A DNA stretch of 64,000 nt from Tunturiibacter empetritectus. Lineage in GTDB: Bacteria > Acidobacteriota > Terriglobia > Terriglobales > Acidobacteriaceae. This document shows positions 8,289-17,093 of the stretch, piece by piece. The notes under the pieces were generated by a model, which had not been told where the DNA came from, did not search any database, and worked only from the letters and a program-made list of their open reading frames with translations. The stretch covers positions 248,001 to 312,000 of the forward strand of contig NZ_JACHDZ010000002.1 of NCBI RefSeq assembly GCF_014201375.1, given 5' to 3'. Within the stretch, counting starts at the first letter, position 1. Each line of letters starts with the position of its first letter. The position numbers and the translations under genes were made by a program.

Positions 8289-10010
8289 TTAGAACGGGTT
8301 CAGCTTGTTTAAGCCCTTTTTCTTCTTGTGCTTGCTGTCGGACTCGTCGCCCTTGTTGAAGTCGGGCTTCTTGTTCTTTCCGTTGGCGTTGCCGGTCTGT
8401 GCGGCGGGTTGAGTTCCGGGCTTGATATCGTTGACTGCGTCGGGGGCAGCGGCAGCCTTTTCAACCGCGGGGAGAGGAGTGGAGTTGGTTGGTCCAACCG
8501 CCTTCAGGCCGCCATCGGCAGGGACGGTGGTTCCGGAGGCGCCGGAGTTGAGAATCTCGACTCCGCCGATGCGGTTGCTGGAGGATGCGGGCGGGGTTGG
8601 TGCTGCGCCGGAGATGCTGGTCGTCGACGATGCTCCGCTGGCGGCACCGGGGTCGGCGGCAGGGACGTCCGAGAGAGCCAGAGGCGCGGCGGGTGCTGCC
8701 GGTGCTCCACCTTCTGCTGCGGGCGCTGCATCCGCTGTTGTCGTCGCGGGCTTGGCGTTGAGCGGTCCACCGGCGGCGGGCGCGTTGGGGCTCATTGCTT
8801 CGTGGAAGTCGGTCGTGATCCGGTTCACAACGTGAGGCGCAATGGTGGGAGTTGGGTCGGCGAGGGTCGGCTCTCCATCGCGGGCGGCCATGACGACGTC
8901 AGGCTGATGGAGGACGAGCAGACGAGCGCGATCCTGCAGACGATATTGACGGCGGCTGTTTTCAAGCGCGACGCTGGCGGCGATCTGCTCGGGGGTCGGC
9001 TGCGGAATCTTGACGTTCATGGTGTCGAGACGGTCGCGGGCGTCTTCTACGTGAGGTGAGGCGGAGTGCTCAAGAATCACCTTGCTGTAGGCGGCGATCG
9101 CCTGGTCGTCATAGATCTTTTCGAGCCTTGCCTTGCCTGCTTCGGGAAGCTTCATGGTGCGGACGAATCGCGCTTCGGCCTCATACGCATCGCCGAGGCC
9201 GACGAGAACGTCGTCCATGTGGCTGTACTGCGGATAGGTATCGACGACGGTCTGGTAGCGCGCGATGGTCGCGGGATAGTTGTTGTGAGTCTGGTAGAAG
9301 GCGGCGATGTTGGCCTCGCGATTGGCCATGACCTCCTGCACCTCGCGCAGTCTCTGCTTGGCCTGGGGCACCAGGGTCGACTCAGGGAACTGCTGCAGCA
9401 TGAGGCGGTACTCTTCTTCAGCGTGAGTGGCCTTGGCGTAGTCGCGGTCGGGCTTGTCCATCTGGCGGAAGTAGATGTCGCCTACGCGCATCTGGGCTTC
9501 GGCGGCCTCGGGGGCGTTGGGGAAGAAGGTGATGAAGTCCTTGTACTCCTGCTCGGCCTGGGTGAGGGCTGCGGTGCCACCTTCCTTGTACCAGCTGTCT
9601 CCGATGGCGAGCTTGGCCTTCATCTGATACTGCGAGTCTGGATAGGTGTTGAGCAGGGTCTGCAGGTCGAGGCGGGCGACGTCGAAGTGTCCGCGCTTGG
9701 TGGCGTCGACGGCCTTGTCGTAGAGCACCTTGTCGGGAAGTTTGGCGTCCGGTTTCTCGGCCGGCTTCATCGCCTTCTCTTTGCGGAGCTCTTTTTTTGT
9801 GTCCTTGGACGGGACGACTTTGTCCTTTTTGTTGTTCGGTGTTGCGGAGAGGGTCACGCTCTCGTGCTGCTGACCGTTGGCGTCGGTGGTTGTCTGGGAG
9901 GAGCCGGCTACCTGGGCCAGGGCTCCGATGGAGCCGATCATCAAGCTGGCGATTGCGACTCCGGCCAGCGTGCCGGCCCTGAGAGTTGGAAAGAAAGAAC
10001 GTTTATTCAT
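8289..10010 (-). CDS. BamD/YfiO-like TPR protein with long disordered tail
   Basis: This 573-residue exported protein has a signal peptide (to about residue 33, cleavage near ALAQ) and a charged linker. A TPR region (about residues 95-350) carries typical BamD-type features such as AVDATKRGHFDVARLDLQTLL, TYPDSQYQMKAKLAIGDSWY and FPNAPEAAEAQMRVGDIYF. About 200 residues of Ala/Pro/Thr/Gly-rich low complexity follow, with a Lys-rich end. BamD is the outer-membrane lipoprotein of the BAM complex, normally about 245 residues. Here no lipobox cysteine is visible at the signal cleavage site. It could be BamD itself or a related TPR protein. Confidence 0.78.
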   Translation of the reverse strand: MNKRSFFPTLRAGTLAGVAIASLMIGSIGALAQVAGSSQTTTDANGQQHESVTLSATPNNKKDKVVPSKDTKKELRKEKAMKPAEKPDAKLPDKVLYDKAVDATKRGHFDVARLDLQTLLNTYPDSQYQMKAKLAIGDSWYKEGGTAALTQAEQEYKDFITFFPNAPEAAEAQMRVGDIYFRQMDKPDRDYAKATHAEEEYRLMLQQFPESTLVPQAKQRLREVQEVMANREANIAAFYQTHNNYPATIARYQTVVDTYPQYSHMDDVLVGLGDAYEAEARFVRTMKLPEAGKARLEKIYDDQAIAAYSKVILEHSASPHVEDARDRLDTMNVKIPQPTPEQIAASVALENSRRQYRLQDRARLLVLHQPDVVMAARDGEPTLADPTPTIAPHVVNRITTDFHEAMSPNAPAAGGPLNAKPATTTADAAPAAEGGAPAAPAAPLALSDVPAADPGAASGASSTTSISGAAPTPPASSSNRIGGVEILNSGASGTTVPADGGLKAVGPTNSTPLPAVEKAAAAPDAVNDIKPGTQPAAQTGNANGKNKKPDFNKGDESDSKHKKKKGLNKLNPF

Positions 10011-10110
10011 CCGCTATAGACCCCATCCGCCTCGCGCGGTCAGCGCTCAGGCTGTGTTCTATTCTAATCGTTCCTGTCTGATCCTTACTACTGCGGGACT
10101 TGGGCCGCGC

Positions 10111-10788
10111 TTATGCTACTTGTGCGGGGACGGCTGCCCGTGCGATTTTGAGAAATTCCACAGCGTTCTGCTCGGTCTTGCCGGGGCTGAAGATGGCTGA
10201 GCCGGCCACGAGCATGTCGGCTCCTGCTTCGACGACTTGAGCGACGGTATCGTGAGCAACACCGCCGTCTACTTCGATGCGAAAGTTGAGGCCCATCTCC
10301 TCGCGGAGTTCGGCGAGGTGGGCGATCTTGTCGAGCGCCAGCGGCAGGAACTTCTGTCCGCCGAAGCCAGGATTCACGCTCATCACCAGCACGTGGTGCA
10401 CGATGGGAAGGACTTCCACCAGCGTGTCGATAGGGGTTGCGGGGTTGATGACGACGGCGGGCAACATGCCGTGGTCGATGATCTGCTGGAGGGTGCGATA
10501 GAGGTGACGGCAGACCTCCTGGTGGACGCTCATCATGTCGGCGCCGGCCTCGGCGAAGTCGTGGATGAAGTCGTCGGGGTTTTCGACCATCAGGTGGCAG
10601 TCGAGGGGGAGTTTGGTGATGGGGCGGAGGGCTTTGACGACGGGCGGCCCGAAGGTGATGTTGGGGACGAAGTGGCCGTCCATGATGTCGACGTGGAGGA
10701 GGGTGGCTCCACCGCGCTCCACGAGGGCGACTTCGTCGGCGAGGTGGGCGAAGTCTGCGGCGAGGATGGATGCTGCCAGTTCGATCAC
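10111..10788 (-). CDS. rpe: ribulose-phosphate 3-epimerase
   Basis: This 225-residue TIM-barrel enzyme interconverts D-ribulose 5-phosphate and D-xylulose 5-phosphate in the pentose phosphate pathway. Family landmarks are AASILAADFAHL, HVDIMDGHFVPNITFGP (metal ligands His and Asp), LDCHLMVENP, VMSVNPGFGGQKF and IEVDGGV near the end. Length matches the family. It lies 100 bp upstream of the BamD-like gene on the same strand. Confidence 0.97.
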   Translation of the reverse strand: MIELAASILAADFAHLADEVALVERGGATLLHVDIMDGHFVPNITFGPPVVKALRPITKLPLDCHLMVENPDDFIHDFAEAGADMMSVHQEVCRHLYRTLQQIIDHGMLPAVVINPATPIDTLVEVLPIVHHVLVMSVNPGFGGQKFLPLALDKIAHLAELREEMGLNFRIEVDGGVAHDTVAQVVEAGADMLVAGSAIFSPGKTEQNAVEFLKIARAAVPAQVA

Positions 10789-10906
10789 GGGGGTTCGCTC
10801 CTGAATGTGAGTTTATCAGCGCGAGACCATGAATTTTCTTTGACTGGGGGGTGCGAACGGAAGTAGTCAGTTATATGCTTGCCGAACTAGTGCTGGCGGA
10901 GGTTTT

Positions 10907-11056
10907 ATGCCGAGGACGATTCGTTGGCTTTGTTCCTTCCTGCTTGTTCTGAGTGATATCGATTTCTCCGCTGAGACCGGGAAGGTGGAGAAGCTTGACC
11001 TGGGAAGGAACCAGAGTCATGTCTATGCTGGGAGTGCTGTAAAGGATTTGTGGTGA
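10907..11056 (+). CDS. putative 49-residue secreted peptide or gene fragment
   Basis: This short frame opens with ATG at 10907, four bases after a strong GGAGG (10898-10902). The product starts with a basic tip and a hydrophobic stretch (RTIRWLCSFLLVLSD) like a signal peptide, then 25 polar residues and a TGA at 11054. It is flanked by non-coding DNA (10789-11198) and could be a genuine small exported protein or the surviving 5' end of a longer gene. The good ribosome binding site is the main support. Confidence 0.4.
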   Translation: MPRTIRWLCSFLLVLSDIDFSAETGKVEKLDLGRNQSHVYAGSAVKDLW

Positions 11057-11107
11057 GCAAGCCGTTTAAATTTCTTGGGATACCGTAGACCGTTTGCGTG
11101 ACACGAT

Positions 11108-11127
11108 CCGCCCTATGTGTCGGGCGG
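11108..11127. repeat. GC hairpin in the 10.8-11.2 kb intergenic stretch
   Basis: CCGCCC (11108-11113) pairs with GGGCGG (11122-11127) around an 8-base loop. It lies just after the small frame that ends at 11056. No T-run follows, so it is at best a weak terminator. The rest of 11057-11198 shows nothing recognisable. Confidence 0.35.
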
Positions 11128-11198
11128 TCAGCAGCTGAAGAGGCATTCGAACGAACCCGCTATCGATTCTCAGGGTCATCACGGCTCAGGACCAGAGC

Positions 11199-11573
11199 TT
11201 AGGCGACATTAATCCCATGCCCTTCCGCCGAGGCGAGAGTCGACAGCAGATTGGTCATCTTCAACAGGTTTCGTAACTGCTTGCCGAGGTGCAGCAGCTG
11301 GAACTCACACCCTGCGCCCTTCGCGTGAGCATACAGCCGCACGATCGTGCCCAGTCCCATGCTGTCCACATAGGTCAGGTCTTCGAGATCGAGTACCAGC
11401 ACCTTGCTGCTGGAGGCAACTTCCTTCAGTTCCTTGTAAAAGCCATCCGTGAGGCCCGCCACCAGGCGACCATGGCACTTTACGACGGCAGTTTCCCCTT
11501 CACGTTTAACGTCATAGGTTAGCGGCTTGGCGGGTACTTCTTCAGGCAGTTTGGCGGCTACTTCTTCAGGCAT
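11199..11573 (-). CDS. STAS-domain anti-sigma factor antagonist
   Basis: This 124-residue protein has one STAS domain after a short Glu/Pro/Ala-rich leader. The conserved phospho-acceptor region reads YVDSMGLGTIV, with the serine that a partner kinase phosphorylates in SpoIIAA/RsbV proteins. Such proteins release an anti-sigma factor or act as phosphorylation switches. The start at 11573 (MPEEVAAK) has GGAG seven bases upstream; the longer frame has no such site. No cognate kinase lies next to it; the RsbW-like protein at 3.2-4.0 kb is the nearest candidate. Confidence 0.85.
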   Translation of the reverse strand: MPEEVAAKLPEEVPAKPLTYDVKREGETAVVKCHGRLVAGLTDGFYKELKEVASSSKVLVLDLEDLTYVDSMGLGTIVRLYAHAKGAGCEFQLLHLGKQLRNLLKMTNLLSTLASAEGHGINVA

Positions 11574-11760
11574 CTGATAGCTCCATCGAGCAGGAATGAA
11601 TACACAGAGACGATAATCCAACCGGAGTATTCTTGCACACTGGTGCGCCTCTTGCCGGGACGAGGTTGCCATGCTTCGCATCGAGACAGGGATCGAGATA
11701 GGAGCGAAACTGGGGAAGAAGATCTCTCCGCCGCGCTGTTTTCGAGGTGATTGGAATTAG

Positions 11761-12828
11761 CTAATTGCTGCCCGGCGGCGCGTAGGCCGTGTCCCGGTAG
11801 TAGGTTGGCTTCCATCGCAGCAGGTTCGCGGCCCCCTTGCACGGCGTCATTACGGACAGCGCCGTCAGGTAGAAGCGGTTCTTCACATGCGCGTGGATCT
11901 TCGGCATCAGGTAGCGGTCTATCGCATCCTCGCCGACGTTCCACCCGAAGCCGTAGACCGGCGTGATCACGAAGTCCTGAAAGCCGGTCTCATTGGTCGT
12001 GCGCCCCAGATGGGCGACATAGTAGGTGTTCCGTCCGCTGTTGCCGATTGAAGCCTCGCTCACCGGCCCAACCTTCCATTGCGCGCTGTACACCGCCGAC
12101 CACGCCATTGCCTTCAGCCGGCTGCGCCAGTAGTTGCTGTTGTTCTCAAACACCAGCGCCCGCGCCTTGGGATCGTTCTGCTCGAAGATGCTGCTGGTAA
12201 TGCCTCCCATCATCGGATGCCCGATGTTATGCACGATGAAGGTCGTATCGTCCGACCACTGGTACCAGCGATAGTGCTCGACGCAGTAGACATAGGTGGA
12301 CCAGTAAGGATTCGAGGTAAGGTCGTTTCGGGTTTCCGAATCCAGCAGAATGTTCCCAGCGTGCTGCGCCGTTAACCACTCGAACGACTGCCACAGAATC
12401 GGGAGCCAGCGCACCTTGCACGCCTTCCCCTTGATTCTGCCGCTCTCGCAGCCCTCGGTCAGCTGCTCCCTTCCCAGCTCACCCTCCGCTGATGACGGCC
12501 TCACCACACTGTCGCCAGTGCGCAGGAACGTTAGCGCATGCGCAGGAGACTCAGCGCCCAGGTCCTTCCTGGCTTCATCGCCCGAGGCATGGGACGCTCC
12601 GCCCGCCATCAAAACAGCGTTTGGGATCGGAGCATTGGGGAGGGAGTTGAACGATGTTTCAGGCTCTGCCGCTGCTCCCGTCTCAGCCGATGCCGCTGGC
12701 CTGACGGCTCCCGGATCAATAGCGGCAGCAGGACTCGCAGAGCATATCGGCGTGCCTAACAAAACAAAAACACCTGTGATTCCGAGCAGTGAACCAAGCT
12801 GGAGGCTGCTACGGAAGGGAGGGGGCAC
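11761..12828 (-). CDS. hypothetical secreted or membrane-associated protein
   Basis: This 355-residue protein starts at GTG 12828, with GGAG five bases upstream. It has an N-terminal hydrophobic signal (LGSLLGITGVFVLLGTPICSAS) and an Ala/Pro-rich linker. A conserved-looking globular part follows with many Trp/Tyr residues (WLPILWQSFEWLT, YRWYQWSDDTTFIVHNIGHPMMG) and no strong C-terminal anchor. The HNIGHP motif suggests a catalytic or metal site, but I do not recognise the family. It is transcribed toward the STAS gene 187 bp away. Confidence 0.6.
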   Translation of the reverse strand: MPPPFRSSLQLGSLLGITGVFVLLGTPICSASPAAAIDPGAVRPAASAETGAAAEPETSFNSLPNAPIPNAVLMAGGASHASGDEARKDLGAESPAHALTFLRTGDSVVRPSSAEGELGREQLTEGCESGRIKGKACKVRWLPILWQSFEWLTAQHAGNILLDSETRNDLTSNPYWSTYVYCVEHYRWYQWSDDTTFIVHNIGHPMMGGITSSIFEQNDPKARALVFENNSNYWRSRLKAMAWSAVYSAQWKVGPVSEASIGNSGRNTYYVAHLGRTTNETGFQDFVITPVYGFGWNVGEDAIDRYLMPKIHAHVKNRFYLTALSVMTPCKGAANLLRWKPTYYRDTAYAPPGSN

Positions 12829-12982
12829 TATAGCTCCGGGGGTAGGGAATCGGGGTTAGGGAATCAAGGTTCAGCGCCAGGGTGAACAACTCAGCAAGCG
12901 CGCAGCAGAGCGTACTTGAACCAGATCACCAAAAGCAACGAAAAGCTTAGGGAACGAAGCTCTGACGCTAGTGGGTGCGTGG

Positions 12983-13579
12983 ATGAGCCAGCGCATAGAA
13001 CGCTTGCCCAGACTCTGTGAGGAGGGCTATAGTGATGCCCGATCAAGGGATCAAGGATCATCAAAGGATCAAGGGGAGGGCCGAATCCGCGTCAGTGTGC
13101 TGCACCTTCTCCTAGGTCTCACCTTGCTCTTCGCCGCTCCAGCAGCAGGGCTGGCGCAACAGCCGGCGCAAGACTGGCAACGCGTGGAGAGCCTCAAGGC
13201 TGGCACGTCTATCCGGATAGCGCTGTCCCAACAGAAGTTCTTCTGTGCCTTCGACTCAGCCGATGGCGACGGTCTGGTCTGTCACAAGAGGCAAGCTGGA
13301 GCCGATCGCTCGATCTCCCTCCGCAAAACTGACATTCGATTCATTCGCACCCGCAACGCGACCGGGTCGGTGATCGGAGGAGCGCTTCTCGGCGCAGGCG
13401 CTGGTGCGGGCATCGGTGCCATCGTCGACTCCGGCATCAAGAATGCCAACACGACCAACAACGCCAAGTTCACCGGCGGCCTGGCCCGCGCTGGCGGCCT
13501 GCTGGGCGCTCTCTTCGGCATCGCCACCGAGTTCGTGCCGGGCAAGTTGCTCTACAAGGGTGAGATCGAACCGCATTGA
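12983..13579 (+). CDS. secreted glycine-zipper protein, hypothetical
   Basis: The conserved part is a signal-like segment (LHLLLGLTLLFAAPAAGLAQ) followed by a small domain with two cysteines (KFFCAFDSADGDGLVCHK). A glycine-zipper membrane motif (GSVIGGALLGAGAGAGIGAI) and a second Gly/Ala stretch come next. Glycine-zipper envelope proteins are common in outer membranes. The N-terminus is unsure: the frame is open from 12971, ATG at 12983 has little ribosome-site support, and the first 40 residues are polar and encoded by a GGATCAA-type repeated stretch. A GTG at 13097 directly before the signal is an alternative. Confidence 0.6.
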   Translation: MSQRIERLPRLCEEGYSDARSRDQGSSKDQGEGRIRVSVLHLLLGLTLLFAAPAAGLAQQPAQDWQRVESLKAGTSIRIALSQQKFFCAFDSADGDGLVCHKRQAGADRSISLRKTDIRFIRTRNATGSVIGGALLGAGAGAGIGAIVDSGIKNANTTNNAKFTGGLARAGGLLGALFGIATEFVPGKLLYKGEIEPH

Positions 13580-13622
13580 AGCCGCGCTAAAGCTGACGAA
13601 ATTTTCTTCTCGAACTGAGCGG

Positions 13623-15008
13623 CTAACGATTTTTTGGCAGCACGGGCACGACTCTTTCTACGTCGGGGCGGCCTTCGTGGAGGATCTTGGTTTTGATTCC
13701 CATTGCGGCTTCCTTTGCAGCGTCGCGTTGGGTTTCGGCCATGGGCTTGGGGTCGCCGAGGACGATCCGGGCGGCACCGCGGAGGATCTTGCGGACGGGC
13801 CACGCGCCCTTGTCACCTCCGTCTTCGTTGGGGAAGAAGATCTCGCCGTTGCGCTGCTTCTCGGGGCGATAGTACCAGCGGCGCAGCAGGGAGAGATGGT
13901 CGCTAAGCAGGGCGAGGTCGCTGGACGGCTCGGCTCGTTCTTCGAGGAGAGAGAGGACGTGCGCGGCGCGGGCTTCAGGTGAGTCGGAGGTGTCGGCTGT
14001 TGCTGCGCCTTCGAGCGGGACGGCCTGCAGCATCAGGGGCTGCGCGAAGAGGGAGCTGCCGACGCTGGTCTGCTCGCGCACGGCACGCACGCCGAGGGTT
14101 GAGAGGCGTTCGGGGCCGAGGATGCAGCCTCCGTTGAGCAGGAACAATGCCGCTTGATCTGCTTGTTCATTTTCCTGCGCGGCTGTCTGGATGATGATGG
14201 CCTTCAGCTTCGGGATGGGGCGGACGATCCAGTCGGCAAGGGCTTGTGCGGCTTTTACTTTCTGCCATTGCGCGTGCAGGGCGGCGGCCTTTTCGAACTG
14301 CATTGCGGAGGAGGCCACTTCGCGCTCGAGGCCGATGGCGATGATCATGCTCTCGCCGCGGGTGTCGAAGAATTTTTTTACGGCTTCGGCTTCGGCGGCG
14401 TACTCCTCGGGCGTGCAGGCTTGCTTGCAGGGCTCGATGCACTTGTTCATCTCGCCGTAGACGCAGCCGGGGTGCTCGGGATAGGGAGCAAGGTCTTCGT
14501 AGCAGCGGCGGAGTTTGAAGAGGTCGAGGACGGCGTCGCAGTAACGCTCGGCGGTGAGGCGCGATGGGAAGGGGCCGTACATCTGGGCTAGGCCGCGCTT
14601 GGATAATTTGTTGGTGGAGTAGACGCGAGGGAAGGCGTTCTCCATGGTCATGCGCAGAAAGTAGGGTGTGTGGAGCTTGAGGCGGCGACGCGCTTCGGTG
14701 TATCCGAACTGCGCGGCGATAGCTTGATAGAGGACGAGGGAGGATTCGAAGGTGGAGCCGGTGACGCAGTACTCGATGCGCGCTACTTTTTCGCGGAGGT
14801 TGAGGCGTTTGGACTGCGACTCGGGTGGATCAAGCAGACGCCGCATGCGACGGCGGAGGTCGGCGGTCTGGGTGAGGTAGGGTGCGTCTTCCCTGCGTGC
14901 GCCGCATAGCGCGAAGACCCCGGGGAGGGCGGGGATGGTGCGGAGGATCTCGTCTGCCTGGCCCCGGGTGAAGTCTAGAACGTGTTCGAAATGGAAGCTG
15001 GTTGCCAC
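13623..15008 (-). CDS. UvrC-like protein lacking the RNase H half
   Basis: This 461-residue protein aligns by eye with the N-terminal half of excinuclease subunit C. It has a degenerate GIY-YIG region (LPGVFALC..., PYLTQTADLRRRMRRLL) and the acidic residue in TFESSLVLYQA. A cysteine cluster (CVYGEMNKCIEPCKQAC) matches the UvrC metal/Fe-S site, and an UVR motif (MQFEKAAALHAQWQKV) follows. No RNase H-like domain or HhH region follows; the tail is unrelated. UvrC is usually about 600 residues and cuts DNA on both sides of a lesion. This may be a one-incision or regulatory homolog. Confidence 0.75.
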   Translation of the reverse strand: MATSFHFEHVLDFTRGQADEILRTIPALPGVFALCGARREDAPYLTQTADLRRRMRRLLDPPESQSKRLNLREKVARIEYCVTGSTFESSLVLYQAIAAQFGYTEARRRLKLHTPYFLRMTMENAFPRVYSTNKLSKRGLAQMYGPFPSRLTAERYCDAVLDLFKLRRCYEDLAPYPEHPGCVYGEMNKCIEPCKQACTPEEYAAEAEAVKKFFDTRGESMIIAIGLEREVASSAMQFEKAAALHAQWQKVKAAQALADWIVRPIPKLKAIIIQTAAQENEQADQAALFLLNGGCILGPERLSTLGVRAVREQTSVGSSLFAQPLMLQAVPLEGAATADTSDSPEARAAHVLSLLEERAEPSSDLALLSDHLSLLRRWYYRPEKQRNGEIFFPNEDGGDKGAWPVRKILRGAARIVLGDPKPMAETQRDAAKEAAMGIKTKILHEGRPDVERVVPVLPKNR

Positions 15009-15051
15009 AACGTGAATTGTAGTCTCGCTTTATCTGATGATGCGCTAGAAC

Positions 15052-16428
15052 TTACGAGCCGGCGATCATCATGCCTTCGATGCGCATGGTGGGGGCGGCG
15101 CTGGCCCCGCGGAAGATGAGGTCGTTGCCGATGGCGACGATGTTTTTGTACATGTCTTTCAGGTTGCCGGCGATGGTGATCTCTTCGACCGGGTAAGCGA
15201 ATTCGCCGTTCTCGATCCAGAGGCCGCTCGCGCCCTGGGAGTAGTCGCCGGTGACGAGATTGACGCCGAATCCCATGGTCTCGGTGACGTAGAGGCCGCT
15301 CTTCACGTCGCCGATGATCTGTTCGGGGGTGAGCGTGCCGGCTTCGAGGAAGAAGTTGCCTGCGCCGATGCCGGGGTTGCCGGCGAGTCCGCGGGAGGCG
15401 TTGCCGGTGGACTTCATGTTGAGTTTGCGCGCGGTGTAGGTGTTCGAGACGTAGTTCTTGAGGATGCCGCGTTCGACCAGCACGGTGCGGCGCGTGGGCA
15501 GGCCCTCGCCGTCGAAGGGACGGGTGCCGAAGCCGCCGATGCCGTCGTGAATGATGGTGCCGTCGTCGATGACCGTGATGTTTTGGCCGGCGACCTGCTC
15601 GCCCAGCATGCCGCTGAAGAAGGAGGCGTTGCGATAGATGGCGTCGCCGTTGGCTGCGTCGAAGATGTTGCCGATGATCCCGCGTGCGATCTCAGGCGAG
15701 AAGACGACGGGTGCCTTTTGTGTCTTGACCTGGCGTGCGCCGAGCCGCTTGAGAGTGCGGCGTGCGGCTTCCTGGCCGATCTCTTCCGGGTTCTCGAGTT
15801 TGGTGACGGTGCGTGAGTTCGAGAACCAGTAGTTGCGCTGCATGTTGCCCTGCTCGTCGTGTGCGATGGGCGCGGCGGAGAATCCGCAGTAGCTGCGGCG
15901 GTATTCGCCGGTGAAGCCGCGGGAGTTCATCAGGATCTTGTGTGAGGTGGAGGTGTCGAAGTCGCCGCCGCCGGAGTTTTGGATGCGGGCGTCGTAGGCC
16001 AGGGCTGCGGCCTCGGTGCGGCGGGCGATCTCGATGCGTTCGGCAGGAGGCATCTCGTTCACATCGTCGAAGTAGAGGTGTTGGTCTTCTTCGATCTTGC
16101 CGAACTCGTGTGCTTCGGGCAGACCGGCGAAGGGGTCTTCGCTGGTGATCTTGGCGAGTGTGATGGCTCCTTCGACGAGACGCGCGATGCTGTCGTTGGA
16201 GAAGTCGGACGATGAGGTGCTGGCCGTGCGTTGGCCGATGAAGACGCGCAGACCAACTGCTCGCGAACCTGATTCTTTCAGGGTCTCAACCTGCCCCAGT
16301 CGCACCAGTGCCGAAAACTCATCGCCTTCGTAGACGACAGCCTCGGCATCGGTGGCTCCTGCCTTGAGGGCGTGGCTGAGGACATCGGAGGCAAGCTGGC
16401 GGAGGTTCGTGGTCGTCTGGGTTGGCAT
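15052..16428 (-). CDS. pmbA: TldE/PmbA-like subunit of the TldD/TldE protease
   Basis: This 458-residue member of the TldD/PmbA family lacks the HExxxH metal site seen in the tldD product at 17.8-19.3 kb, so it is the TldE/PmbA subunit. Characteristic stretches are GSRAVGLRVFIGQRTA, FDGEGLPTRRTVLVERGILKNY and the C-terminal GNDLIFRG. TldD and TldE form a heterodimeric peptidase that trims modified peptides and unfolded substrates. The start at 16428 is preferred because the family begins near it. The two subunit genes are in the same orientation but separated by about 1.4 kb holding three small genes. Confidence 0.92.
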   Translation of the reverse strand: MPTQTTTNLRQLASDVLSHALKAGATDAEAVVYEGDEFSALVRLGQVETLKESGSRAVGLRVFIGQRTASTSSSDFSNDSIARLVEGAITLAKITSEDPFAGLPEAHEFGKIEEDQHLYFDDVNEMPPAERIEIARRTEAAALAYDARIQNSGGGDFDTSTSHKILMNSRGFTGEYRRSYCGFSAAPIAHDEQGNMQRNYWFSNSRTVTKLENPEEIGQEAARRTLKRLGARQVKTQKAPVVFSPEIARGIIGNIFDAANGDAIYRNASFFSGMLGEQVAGQNITVIDDGTIIHDGIGGFGTRPFDGEGLPTRRTVLVERGILKNYVSNTYTARKLNMKSTGNASRGLAGNPGIGAGNFFLEAGTLTPEQIIGDVKSGLYVTETMGFGVNLVTGDYSQGASGLWIENGEFAYPVEEITIAGNLKDMYKNIVAIGNDLIFRGASAAPTMRIEGMMIAGS

Positions 16429-16549
16429 GGTCTCTTCAGGATAATTGGTTTGAGCTGACTTTTCTGACGGATGCAAAGCGATGGGGAGCTATGAAGTGGC
16501 TGATATGATGCTCGCTGTTATTCCACACATGCTGAATCAGGAGATGCGA

Positions 16550-16969
16550 GTGTCAGAGTATGGGAACGCCGCAGTCATTGCCCGGTTTTTGGATGAGGTC
16601 ATCAATCAGGGACGGTTGGAGCAGGCCGACGAACTTGTCGCGGTCGACTTTGTCGAGCTGGATCCTCTTCCGGGCCAGCGGCAGGGACGAGAGGGTTTGA
16701 AGGAGGTTATCGGGATGATGCGCGCCGCCTTCCCGGATATTCACTGGGTTGCGGACGAGACAGTGGCGAGTGGAGACAAGGTGGTCACTCGCTTCACGTG
16801 GACCGGCACACATCGAGGAACATTTCTCGGTGTTCCTGCTACGGGCAGGAGTGTCAACGTCAAAGGGGTCGTTATCGACCGTCTGGTCGGGGGCAAAATG
16901 ACAGACAGTCGAATCCTTATGGATAACTTCACGATGATGCAGCAGCTTGGCGTCATACCAGGGCCATAG
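16550..16969 (+). CDS. SnoaL-like ester cyclase/polyketide cyclase family protein
   Basis: This 139-residue NTF2-like protein contains the SnoaL pattern: a helical start (AAVIARFLDEVINQGRLEQADELVA), FVELDPLPGQRQGREGLKEVI, FPDIHWVADETVASGDKVVTRFTWTGTH and a final IDRLVGGKMTDSRILMDN. Members are small soluble enzymes or ligand binders; the substrate is unknown. The GTG at 16550 is chosen as start because AGGAG lies six bases upstream; the frame is open further back to 16481. It is the only plus-strand gene between tldE and tldD. Confidence 0.8.
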   Translation: MSEYGNAAVIARFLDEVINQGRLEQADELVAVDFVELDPLPGQRQGREGLKEVIGMMRAAFPDIHWVADETVASGDKVVTRFTWTGTHRGTFLGVPATGRSVNVKGVVIDRLVGGKMTDSRILMDNFTMMQQLGVIPGP

Positions 16970-17093
16970 CGCCAGAGCCGTAGCGGGATCGCGCATGGAT
17001 TGATGCGAGATTGATACGATCGTGCGTGGGCTTGCCCTTGGGATCTCGTCGGGAACGATCGCCCCGGCTGGAGCTAACACTCAGCGAACTGTG

